From: JAQCEJ01 sp046160425 | GTDB lineage: Bacteria > Planctomycetota > Planctomycetia > Planctomycetales > Planctomycetaceae | Direction: 5' to 3' | NCBI GenBank assembly: GCA_046160425.1 | Contig: JBJXGP010000012.1 | Location: 1 to 18,825 of the forward strand | DNA: 18,825 bases | Shown: in pieces, positions 1 to 7,161 of the stretch | Layout: every line of letters starts with the position of its first letter | Numbering within the stretch: the first letter of the stretch is position 1 | Notes under the pieces: generated by a model | What the model was told of the DNA's origin: nothing | What the model saw: the letters and a program-made list of their open reading frames with translations, nothing else | The model's database searches: none | Position numbers and translations under genes: made by a program

Positions 1-26
1 GTTCCCAAGCGGAGCTTGGGAACGAG
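1..26. repeat. 26-bp palindromic intergenic repeat, copy 1
   Basis: The first 23 bases form a perfect hairpin: arm GTTCCCAAGC (1-10), loop GGA, arm GCTTGGGAAC (14-23), then GAG. An identical 26-bp copy lies at 7105-7130. It sits at the window edge, so its upstream context is unknown. No T-run follows, so it does not look like an intrinsic terminator. It is best read as a dispersed REP-like element. Confidence 0.85.
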
Positions 27-70
27 ATAAGAAAATGATTCTAGCGTTGTTCACAAGATGTAATGTTTTC

Positions 71-109
71 GGTTAGCCGCGACGCGAAGGGTTTCCGCAG
101 CGGAGCGCG
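71..109. repeat. 39-bp dispersed intergenic repeat, copy A
   Basis: This 39-bp unit begins GGTTAGCCGCGAC and ends GCGGAGCGCG. Further copies lie at 4298-4336 and 7029-7067; the three are identical at 35 to 37 of 39 positions. It contains a short inner palindrome (CCGCAGCGG). It ends just upstream of the start of the haem-protein gene, so it probably lies in that gene's 5' leader or promoter region. Confidence 0.85.
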
Positions 110-127
110 CCTCAAATGGAGTTCAAT

Positions 128-3100
128 ATGATGGGTATCGGTCGTTGTTCGCTGGGGTTCTTGTCTCTTGCGATGCTGGTTTCAACGGCAAGCGTCTTCG
201 CCGACGACGAAAGCCGTGAGGCGGCGGATGCGGTCGCCGGTCTCGACGTGGCACCGGGACTCGAAGCGACGTTGTTCTCGTCCGAACCCGATTTGCTCAG
301 CCCGACGAACATCGACATCGATGCCCGCGGACGCATCTGGGTCTGCGAAGTCGTCAATTATCGGCGATTCGCCAACGCCCAGAACGAGCCGCGCAAGGAA
401 GGGGACCGCATCCTGATTCTCGAAGACGTGGACGGCGACGGCAAATGCGATTCCACGAAAGTCTTCTACCAGGGGACCGACGTCGATTCCGCGATGGGAA
501 TCTGCGTCCTCGGCAACAAGGTTATCGTCTCGTGTTCGCCGAATGTCCTGATCTTCACCGACAGCGACGGCGACGACGTTCCGGACAAGAAAGAATTGCT
601 GTTCACCAAAACCGGCCAGCCGCAGCACGATCACTCGGCGCATGCATTCGTCTTCGGTCCCGACGGTCGATTGTACTGGAACTTCGGCAACACCGGAAAA
701 GCCGTCCACGACGCCGACGGCAATCCCATCGTCGACCTCGCGGGGAATACGGTGATCGACAACGGCCAGCCATATTACGGTGGGATGGTTTTCCGCTGCG
801 ATATGGATGGCTCGAACTTCGAAGTGCTGGCACATAACTTCCGCAACAATTACGAAGTCGCCGTCGATTCCTTCGGGACGTTGTGGCAATCCGACAATGA
901 CGATGACGGCAACATGGGTGTCCGCATCAACTACGTGATGGAATACGGCAACTACGGTTATCTCGACCAGATGACCGGTGCCGGATGGCGGACGCCCCGC
1001 ACGAATCTTGAAGAGAGCGTTCCACTGCAACACTGGCATCTGAACGATCCCGGCGTTGTGCCGAACCTGTTGCAAACCGGAGCCGGTTCGCCGACGGGCA
1101 TCTGCTTCTACGAAGGACGATTGCTCCCCGAAATCTTTCACGATCAGACCATTCACTGCGATGCGGGACCGAACGTCGTCCGTGCGTACCCCGCGAAAAA
1201 ACAGGGAGCCGGTTATACGGCGGAGATGGTGAATATCCTCGTCGGCACGCGCGACAAATGGTTCCGCCCATCGGATGTCTGCGTCGCGCCGGATGGTTCG
1301 ATCTTCGTCGCCGACTGGTACGATCCGGGCGTCGGCGGTCATCGTCAGGGAGACGTCGAACGCGGACGCATTTTCCGCGTCGCTCCCCCCAAGACTCCGT
1401 ACAAGACCGAACCGATTGACGTGACTTCGGCGAGCGGTGCGGTCGCCGCGCTTCAAAGTCCCAATCATGCGATTCGTTATCTCGCCTGGAATGCGCTGCA
1501 CGAGATGGGAGACAAGGCCGAAAAGGATCTGCGCAAGCTGTACGAATCGGACAATCCTCGGCATCGCGCGCGGGCCTTGTGGCTCTTGGCGATGATTAAG
1601 GGACGCACCGACCATTATCTGCAACAGGGCATCAAAGACCGCGATTCCGACATTCGCATCACGGCGCTGCGTATCGCCCGCGCCCTCAAGGGTGACGTTG
1701 TTCTTTACGTTCGGCAGTTGCTGCGCGATCCGGCTCCGGAAGTCCGCCGGGAATGCGCCCTCGCGCTGCGGAACAGCAAATCGGCCGATACCCCGGCTCT
1801 GTGGACTGAACTCGCTTTGAGCTACAAGGGGAAGGATCGCTGGTTGCTGGAGGGGCTGGGGATCGCCGCCGACGGACGCTGGCCTGAATTCCTCGAAGTC
1901 TGGCAGAAAAAGGTGGGACGACATTTCGAAAAAGAGAGCGTGCGCGATATCGTCTGGCGGTCTCGTAGTCCGCAGACGCCGGAATTGATCGCCGAAATCA
2001 TGGCCAAACCGGAATGGACGAAACAGGATCTCCCTCGATATTTGCGAGCGTTTGATTTTCTTTCCGGCTCCGAAAAAGAGACCGTGCTGACGAAACTCGC
2101 TTTTGAACCCGCGACGGGGGAAGTCGAACGCCAGACGTTCGTCGCCTCCGAGGCGTTGTCGCGTCTGCCGGGTTTCGACATCGACACCAAGCCCGACTTC
2201 AAGCCGGCGCTCGAGAACATCCTCGATCAACTGATCGGAACGCCGCAGTTCATTGCGCTCGTCGATAAGTTTCAAGTCCGCAGCCGATATCCCGAATTGC
2301 TCGGACTCGCACAAGCCCGCCCCGACGAAACGCTGGGGGTCGAAGCGATCCGCGCGCTCCTCAATCGTGAGCAAACCGAATTGATCGAACAGGCGTTGCA
2401 CAATGAGAATGAAAAAGAAATCGAACGGACGATCTACACCGCCCGCGTGCTCGGCAACGCCGCCGACAATCGATCGCAACAGTTTCTGCTGCCGCTCGTC
2501 GGCGACGAGAAATTCTCCGCCGAACTTCGCCGGGAAGCGGTCCGCAGTCTCGGCAGAACCCGCCCCGGCGCGGAAATGATTCTCGAACTGGTCCGCAAGG
2601 ATGAATGGGACGACCGTCTTTCCGGCGCAGCGGCCGCTGCACTCCATGCCGCGACGTGGCCGGAAGTCAAAGCGGAAGGGATCAAACTCTTCCCGCTCCC
2701 GCCGACGCGCAACAACGAAGCGCTGCCCCCCGTGGAAGAACTGCTGAAGCGCAACGGCAACACCGAGAACGGCAAGATCGCCTTTAACACCGTCGCCACG
2801 TGCAGCAAATGCCATGTGGTCAATAACATCGGCAAGGACGTCGGCCCCAATCTGACAGAAATCGGCTCGAAACTCAGCAAGCAGGCGATGTGGGAATCGA
2901 TCCTCTTCCCCAGCGCCGGCATCAGCCACAACTACGAAACGTACTCCGCCGTCCTCAACGATGGCAACATCATCAACGGCATCCTGCTCAGCCAGACGGC
3001 TGAAGAAATCTCCATCAAGACCATCGAGAACATCACTCACACCATCAAGCAGGCCGATATCGATGAAATCATCAAGCAGAAAATCTCACTGATGCCGGCG

Positions 3101-3193
3101 GATGTCCAGAAGCTCCTGACCGTCGATGAACTGGTCGATGTCGTCGAGTATATGATGACGCTCAAGAAGAAGACTACCGCCGCAGCAAAATAA
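128..3193 (+). CDS. PVC-type membrane-bound dehydrogenase/haem-binding protein (beta-propeller, HEAT repeats, CxxCH cytochrome domain)
   Basis: This is a large exported protein of the Pirellula/Verrucomicrobium-type family (N-terminal putative dehydrogenase domain as in TIGR02604, C-terminal haem domain as in TIGR02603). Residues 1-25 are a signal peptide ending in VFA before DD. A beta-propeller-like domain covers about residues 35-430 (SPTNIDIDARGRIWVCEV, VAPDGSIFVADWYDPG). HEAT-like helical repeats cover about 435-870. A c-type cytochrome domain carries CSKCH at 892-896 and a likely distal Met ligand in SLMPAD near 989. I chose ATG 128 because GGAG (118-121) sits 6 nt upstream; ATG 116 in frame would add four residues and lacks a Shine-Dalgarno sequence, and ATG 131 is also possible. 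The protein is probably periplasmic and redox active, but the substrate is unknown. It converges with argC across 3 bp. Confidence 0.93.
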   Translation: MMGIGRCSLGFLSLAMLVSTASVFADDESREAADAVAGLDVAPGLEATLFSSEPDLLSPTNIDIDARGRIWVCEVVNYRRFANAQNEPRKEGDRILILEDVDGDGKCDSTKVFYQGTDVDSAMGICVLGNKVIVSCSPNVLIFTDSDGDDVPDKKELLFTKTGQPQHDHSAHAFVFGPDGRLYWNFGNTGKAVHDADGNPIVDLAGNTVIDNGQPYYGGMVFRCDMDGSNFEVLAHNFRNNYEVAVDSFGTLWQSDNDDDGNMGVRINYVMEYGNYGYLDQMTGAGWRTPRTNLEESVPLQHWHLNDPGVVPNLLQTGAGSPTGICFYEGRLLPEIFHDQTIHCDAGPNVVRAYPAKKQGAGYTAEMVNILVGTRDKWFRPSDVCVAPDGSIFVADWYDPGVGGHRQGDVERGRIFRVAPPKTPYKTEPIDVTSASGAVAALQSPNHAIRYLAWNALHEMGDKAEKDLRKLYESDNPRHRARALWLLAMIKGRTDHYLQQGIKDRDSDIRITALRIARALKGDVVLYVRQLLRDPAPEVRRECALALRNSKSADTPALWTELALSYKGKDRWLLEGLGIAADGRWPEFLEVWQKKVGRHFEKESVRDIVWRSRSPQTPELIAEIMAKPEWTKQDLPRYLRAFDFLSGSEKETVLTKLAFEPATGEVERQTFVASEALSRLPGFDIDTKPDFKPALENILDQLIGTPQFIALVDKFQVRSRYPELLGLAQARPDETLGVEAIRALLNREQTELIEQALHNENEKEIERTIYTARVLGNAADNRSQQFLLPLVGDEKFSAELRREAVRSLGRTRPGAEMILELVRKDEWDDRLSGAAAAALHAATWPEVKAEGIKLFPLPPTRNNEALPPVEELLKRNGNTENGKIAFNTVATCSKCHVVNNIGKDVGPNLTEIGSKLSKQAMWESILFPSAGISHNYETYSAVLNDGNIINGILLSQTAEEISIKTIENITHTIKQADIDEIIKQKISLMPADVQKLLTVDELVDVVEYMMTLKKKTTAAAK

Positions 3194-3196
3194 CAC

Positions 3197-4210
3197 TCAC
3201 ACCAGCAACCCCGTCGTTTCATCGAAGCCTGCCATGAGGTTGAAATTCTGGACGGCGACGCCGGCGGCTCCCTTGATCAGGTTGTCGAGGCAACCGATGA
3301 CGATCAATTGCTCGCGGGAAAAACGAACGGTCACGTCGAAGAAGTTCGTCCCGGATGAATCTTTCGTCGCCGGCAAATGATCGACCACACGGACAAACGG
3401 CTTCCCCGCGTAAAACTTGCGATACAACGCCAGCAAGTCCGCTTGCGTCGCCATCTTCTTCAATCGCGGGTAGATCGTACACAGAATGCCGCGATCCATG
3501 GGGATCAGATGCGGTGTGAACGTCACCGTCACATCCTGCGCGCTGACGTCCGAGAGAACCTGTTCGATCTCGGGAGTATGCCGATGCTTGCCGACGGAAT
3601 ACGCTGAGAGGCTTTCGTTGCATTCCGAGAAGAGCGTGTTCAATTTGGGAGCACGCCCTGCCCCGCTGACGCCGCTCTTGGCATCGATGATGATGCCATC
3701 CGGTTCGATGAGTCCTTCGCACAGCAACGGGGCGAGACTGAGAATCGACGTGCTCGTGTAGCAACCGGGGTTGGCGACCAGTTGGCACTGGGGAATGCGG
3801 TCGGCCCATAACTCCGGCAAGCCGTAGACCGCCTGATCGAGGTTCTGCAGGTCGGTATGCTGATGTCCGTACCATTCGGCATAGATGGCGGGATCCTTGA
3901 GCCTGTAATCGGCGCTGAGATCGACGACGCGGACTCCCCGTTCGATCAACCTGGGGACAATCTCCATACTGGCGACGTGCGGCAGAGCACAAAACACGAA
4001 CTCCGCCCGCTCGGCGATCTGATCGGCGGAAAGATCTTCACAGCGAAGCGACAAGCGCCCCGTCAGGCTCTGATGGATGGTATGAACCGGCGGAGACCCC
4101 TCTTGTCGAGTGGTTAACGCCGTGATTTCGACTTGCGGATTCCGCAGCAGAATTTTGATCAGTTCGAGAGCCGTGTAACCGGTTGCTCCGAGAATGGCGA
4201 CATTCACCAT
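3197..4210 (-). CDS. argC: N-acetyl-gamma-glutamyl-phosphate reductase
   Basis: ArgC catalyses the NADPH-dependent reduction of N-acetylglutamyl phosphate to the semialdehyde, the third step of arginine biosynthesis in the cytoplasm. The 337-residue protein opens with the Rossmann motif VAILGATGYTALEL. It has the catalytic cysteine in NPGCYTSTS (C150), the DLSADYRL segment and the GKHRHTPEIEQ segment typical of the family. The frame stays open upstream to 4348, but that extension crosses an intergenic repeat. The true start is ATG 4210, where the protein aligns with the family N-terminus and AGG lies about 9-13 nt upstream (GGACAGGTG). No other arg gene is adjacent. Its stop lies 3 bp from the stop of the convergent haem-protein gene. 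Confidence 0.96.
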   Translation of the reverse strand: MVNVAILGATGYTALELIKILLRNPQVEITALTTRQEGSPPVHTIHQSLTGRLSLRCEDLSADQIAERAEFVFCALPHVASMEIVPRLIERGVRVVDLSADYRLKDPAIYAEWYGHQHTDLQNLDQAVYGLPELWADRIPQCQLVANPGCYTSTSILSLAPLLCEGLIEPDGIIIDAKSGVSGAGRAPKLNTLFSECNESLSAYSVGKHRHTPEIEQVLSDVSAQDVTVTFTPHLIPMDRGILCTIYPRLKKMATQADLLALYRKFYAGKPFVRVVDHLPATKDSSGTNFFDVTVRFSREQLIVIGCLDNLIKGAAGVAVQNFNLMAGFDETTGLLV

Positions 4211-4297
4211 GATACAATTCACCTGTCCTTTCAACGGGCATTCTATGCAAGTGGACGCTGAGAACAAAGTCCGTCGGACGACGAAGTCATCGTCATG

Positions 4298-4336
4298 GGT
4301 TAGCCGCGACTCGCAGGGCTTCCGAAGCGGAGCGCG
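4298..4336. repeat. 39-bp dispersed intergenic repeat, copy B
   Basis: This copy differs from copy A (71-109) at four positions and from copy C (7029-7067) at three. It lies 88 bp upstream of the argC start, in a region that makes a spurious N-terminal extension of argC if read through. It is followed at once by the nested hairpin element at 4342-4437. Confidence 0.85.
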
Positions 4337-4341
4337 TGCGA

Positions 4342-4437
4342 CTTCCATTTAGCCCCCGGCGAGTCGCCGGGGGTTGTGTGCGATGATCCCCCCGGTCACT
4401 GACCGGGGGCTAAATGAAAAACAGGGCTAAATGGAAG
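4342..4437. repeat. BIME-like element: two GC-rich hairpins inside nested inverted repeats
   Basis: Two perfect 10-bp stems with 1-nt loops lie side by side: CCCCCGGCGA/TCGCCGGGGG (4353-4373) and CCCCCGGTCA/TGACCGGGGG (4389-4409). They are enclosed by a 14-bp inverted repeat CATTTAGCCCCCGG (4346-4359) / CCGGGGGCTAAATG (4403-4416). A second 14-bp inverted pair, CTTCCATTTAGCCC (4342-4355) / GGGCTAAATGGAAG (4424-4437), forms the outer boundary. The layout is that of paired REP sequences in opposite orientation (BIME or REPIN). No transposase gene is in the window. Confidence 0.8.
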
Positions 4438-4646
4438 GCATTGTGAAAAATCCCTCGCGAAGTCGATCCGGTCTGGTTGCGAACCGAGGCTTCAGGCGTC
4501 AAAATGAGTCACTTAATTCGATCACATCACTGGAACCTTCAGACAGATTTCTCCGACGATACGACAAAGAAATCACATCCAAGGTTCATTGCCTGTTTCG
4601 TCGATCTTTTCATGACATCTAGACCACACAACCAGGGAGTTTATCG

Positions 4647-5876
4647 ATGGCGAACATCGCAAAATTGGCCGCGGATGCTTTGACTCAAGGGGGCGGAATC
4701 TTCCGCCTGGCACCGACGTGGGTTCCCCGATCCTTCCTGCAACCGGGCAAGCGAATCAAACTGCATCCCGCCGATTATTATGCCCTCGGCACGCATCGCG
4801 GCGGGATCGACGAACGCTGGTTCGGCTCGACGACCGCCGCGGCGAATGAAGGGGCACCGCCGGATGAAGGTCTCAGCTACTGCGTCTTCGGCAAGGAAAA
4901 ATTCACGCTTCGCGATGCGGTCGCCGAACTCGGCACCGAGATCGTTGGCGCGAAAATCTGGAAGAAGTACAGCCGCTGGCCGGTCTATTCCAAGTTCTTC
5001 GATAACATGGGGCCGATCCCGCATCACATGCATCAGAACGACAAGCAGGCGAAGCTCGTCGGCCAGGAAGGCAAGCCCGAATCGTATTATTTTCCGCCGC
5101 AGCTCAACGCGATCGGGAACAATTTCCCCTACACGTTTTTCGGACTCGAACCCGGCACGACCAAGCAGGATGTCATTCGTTGTCTCGACCGCTGGAACGA
5201 CGGCGATAATGGGATACTCAATCTCTCGAAAGCATATCGCCTGCAACCGGGAACGGGCTGGCTCGTCCCTCCGTGTGTGTTACATGCTCCGGGGAGTCTC
5301 GTCACATACGAGCCGCAGTGGGGGAGCGACGTGTTCGGTATGTATCAGTCGATGGTCGAGGGGCGGGCTGTCCCGCGATCGCTGCTGACGAAGGATTTCC
5401 CGACGCAGAAGCATAACGACAACAAATATCTCGTCGATGCCCTCGATTGGGAGGGAAATGTGAATCCCAATTTCAAGGATAGCCATTACCTCGAACCGAT
5501 CGTCGCATCGGGATCGGACAAGGAAGGTTACTTCGATCGCTGGATCGTCTACGGACGGATCGCCGGCAAACAGCTCTTCACCGCGAAAGAACTCACCGTT
5601 CAGCCCGGCTGCAAATGCATCGTTAAGGATGGCGGGGCTTACGGATGGATCACCGTTCAGGGTGAAGGCCGCATCGGCAAGCTGCGGCTGCAAACCCCGG
5701 CGATGATCCGCTATGGACAGATGACCGAGGACGAAGTCTTCGTCACCGCCGGCGCCGCCGCCGAAGGGGTCACGATCGAAAATACCGGTTCGGAACCGCT
5801 CGTCAGCCTGCGCTACTTCGGCCCCGACGCCCAGCCCAACGCCCCGGAAGTCGGCGATCACAAGAAGAAAAAATAA
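4647..5876 (+). CDS. Cupin-fold protein resembling type I phosphomannose isomerase
   Basis: This is a 409-residue cytoplasmic protein with no signal peptide. Residues 120-150 carry PIPHHMHQND (H126, H127, H129) followed by GKPESYYFP (E145). This spacing resembles the metal-binding QxH...E segment of cupin phosphomannose isomerases. A later LHAPGSL (H213) could supply the fourth ligand. The C-terminal third (about 310-400) looks like a second beta-rich cupin domain. GGGAG (4635-4639) lies 7 nt before the ATG. It is followed by a TIM-barrel sugar isomerase-like gene and an oxidoreductase on the same strand, so a role in sugar or polyol conversion is inferred. The substrate cannot be named, and a non-isomerase cupin function such as a dioxygenase is not excluded. 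Confidence 0.82.
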   Translation: MANIAKLAADALTQGGGIFRLAPTWVPRSFLQPGKRIKLHPADYYALGTHRGGIDERWFGSTTAAANEGAPPDEGLSYCVFGKEKFTLRDAVAELGTEIVGAKIWKKYSRWPVYSKFFDNMGPIPHHMHQNDKQAKLVGQEGKPESYYFPPQLNAIGNNFPYTFFGLEPGTTKQDVIRCLDRWNDGDNGILNLSKAYRLQPGTGWLVPPCVLHAPGSLVTYEPQWGSDVFGMYQSMVEGRAVPRSLLTKDFPTQKHNDNKYLVDALDWEGNVNPNFKDSHYLEPIVASGSDKEGYFDRWIVYGRIAGKQLFTAKELTVQPGCKCIVKDGGAYGWITVQGEGRIGKLRLQTPAMIRYGQMTEDEVFVTAGAAAEGVTIENTGSEPLVSLRYFGPDAQPNAPEVGDHKKKK

Positions 5877-5942
5877 CGCTTTGACGCGAACTTTTTCATA
5901 CGGACTCAACGTCGATTCCCCTTCATTTTATGAGGTTTAGTT

Positions 5943-6995
5943 ATGTCCCACACCAACAATTTCCCCAAGTTGCATAACGCCGCGTGGCCCGGCGTCGTCG
6001 GTAAAGGTTCACCCGGGGCGGAATCGTTCATCGACCTCGACACCATGCTGAATTTCACGGCGTCGGCTTCGGTTGACGGCGTGAAGTTCGACGGAATCGA
6101 TCTCTTCCTGTTCGATCCGCATGTCAGCATCGACTCCACGACCGAAGACCTCAAACGTCTGGCCGACAAAGTAAAAAATCTGGGCCTGACGATCGGCACG
6201 GTCGTCGCGCCAGTCTGGCCGCCGACGGGAGGAGGCTCGGCGATGGATGAAGGCGAAGGACGCAAGAACTTCCTCGAACAAGTCCGCAAGGGTTGCCGCA
6301 TCGCCAAAACGCTGCGCGAGATCGGCATCCGGCCATACGGCGTCGTCCGCATCGACTCGGCGTGCGGCACCGGGGATTGGCTCGCCGATCCCGAGGAAAA
6401 CCAAAAGAAAGTCGCCGAGACGTTTCGTCAGGCGTGCGATATTGCCGCCGATCACGGCGAACGTCTCGCCGCGGAAGGAGAAATCTGCTGGGGGGGCATG
6501 CACAGTTGGCGGCGGATGTTGCAGTTGCTCGAAATGGTCGATCGTCCGCAGACGCTCGGTTTTCAGGCCGATATGGCGCACACGCTGCTCTACACGCTGG
6601 GATACAACGCTCCCGAAGATCAAATTCTCCCCCAGAATTTCGACTGGAAAGACGAGAAGGTCTTCGACGCTGCATATCGACAACTGACCGATGCGTTGCG
6701 TCCCTGGACGATCGATTTCCACATCGCCCAGAACGACGCCACCGTCAAGGGTTCGGGAACGCACGACAAGACCGGCCGGCATTGCCTGCCTAACGATCCC
6801 AACGGCAAGCTCGATATCACGAAGCGGGCCGGTTACTGGCTCCGCGACAGCTACGGCAACCTCACGAAGAAAATCAAGCACGCCTGCTGGGACGGCTGCA
6901 TGTTCTCGAACGACGTGATGTCAAAGCCGGAAACGTGGAACGGAATTCTCGCGGTAATGCTGGCAGTCCGCGATGCACATGGGTGGAAGGAATAA
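5943..6995 (+). CDS. Sugar phosphate isomerase/epimerase-like TIM-barrel protein (xylose isomerase-like)
   Basis: The 350-residue protein has the alternating strand/helix pattern of the AP endonuclease family 2/xylose isomerase-like TIM barrel. Candidate metal ligands sit at expected barrel positions: E178 or E180 in AAEGEICWGG, D210 and H213 in FQADMAHT, and H260 in IDFHIAQND. Enzymes of this fold isomerise, epimerise or dehydrate sugars and inositols with a divalent metal. GAGG (5932-5935) lies 7 nt before the ATG. The 66-bp gap from the cupin-like gene shows no terminator, so the two are probably co-transcribed. The insert near residues 265-290 (TGRHCLPNDPNGKLDI) may belong to the active-site lid. 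The exact reaction is unknown. Confidence 0.85.
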   Translation: MSHTNNFPKLHNAAWPGVVGKGSPGAESFIDLDTMLNFTASASVDGVKFDGIDLFLFDPHVSIDSTTEDLKRLADKVKNLGLTIGTVVAPVWPPTGGGSAMDEGEGRKNFLEQVRKGCRIAKTLREIGIRPYGVVRIDSACGTGDWLADPEENQKKVAETFRQACDIAADHGERLAAEGEICWGGMHSWRRMLQLLEMVDRPQTLGFQADMAHTLLYTLGYNAPEDQILPQNFDWKDEKVFDAAYRQLTDALRPWTIDFHIAQNDATVKGSGTHDKTGRHCLPNDPNGKLDITKRAGYWLRDSYGNLTKKIKHACWDGCMFSNDVMSKPETWNGILAVMLAVRDAHGWKE

Positions 6996-7000
6996 GCGGT

Positions 7001-7014
7001 GAATGACGAATGAC
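7001..7014 (+). repeat. Tandem 7-mer GAATGAC x2
   Basis: Two adjacent copies of GAATGAC lie just after the sugar-isomerase stop codon. This is a short simple repeat in a gap that also holds two palindromic repeat families. No function is assigned. Confidence 0.5.
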
Positions 7015-7028
7015 ATTGAGACGAGTAT

Positions 7029-7067
7029 GGTTAGCCGCGACGCGGAGGGTTTCCGAAGCGGAGCGCG
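7029..7067. repeat. 39-bp dispersed intergenic repeat, copy C
   Basis: This copy differs from copy A (71-109) at only two positions and from copy B (4298-4336) at three. It lies between the sugar-isomerase and oxidoreductase genes, 37 bp before a second palindromic repeat (7105-7130). If the two genes are one operon, the repeat lies inside the mRNA. Confidence 0.85.
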
Positions 7068-7079
7068 TTCGACCTGATG

Positions 7080-7130
7080 CGAAGCAGGAGCTTCGAAGAT
7101 GTGCGTTCCCAAGCGGAGCTTGGGAACGAG
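7080..7130. repeat. Two related hairpins, including 26-bp palindromic repeat copy 2
   Basis: The hairpin CGAAGC-AGGA-GCTTCG (7080-7095) is followed by GTTCCCAAGC-GGA-GCTTGGGAAC plus GAG (7105-7130), which is identical to bases 1-26 of the window. Both hairpins share the core AAGC(A)GGAGCTT, so they look like diverged members of one family. No T-run follows either stem. The oxidoreductase start codon lies 31 bp downstream. Confidence 0.82.
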
Positions 7131-7161
7131 GAAAACAAGACACTCCAAGTGAGGAACAACG

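Larger units (their letters stand above)
4211..4646. other. Repeat-rich divergent intergenic region
   Basis: This 436-bp gap separates the divergent argC and cupin-like genes. It holds copy B of the 39-bp repeat (4298-4336), a nested hairpin element (4342-4437) and about 200 bp of unstructured sequence before the cupin gene. Short open frames at 4431-4622 and 4477-4683 start inside the repeat or run into the cupin gene, and resemble nothing I know. Promoters for both flanking genes should lie here, but I could not pick a convincing -10/-35 pair. Confidence 0.7.

Noticed and set aside
182..3040. 952-residue minus-strand open frame opposite the haem protein
   Set aside because: It is a shadow of the GC-rich plus-strand gene, with biased composition and no recognisable domain; the plus strand has a signal peptide, ribosome site and haem motif.
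4211..4348. N-terminal extension of argC
   Set aside because: The extension crosses the 39-bp repeat and has no family similarity; ATG 4210 matches the ArgC N-terminus and has a plausible ribosome site.
4431..4622. Small plus-strand open frame in the argC/cupin gap
   Set aside because: It begins inside the repeat element, lacks a ribosome site and shows no recognisable sequence.
6009..6881. Long minus-strand open frame opposite the sugar isomerase gene
   Set aside because: It is a shadow frame; the plus-strand frame has the barrel motifs and a good ribosome site.
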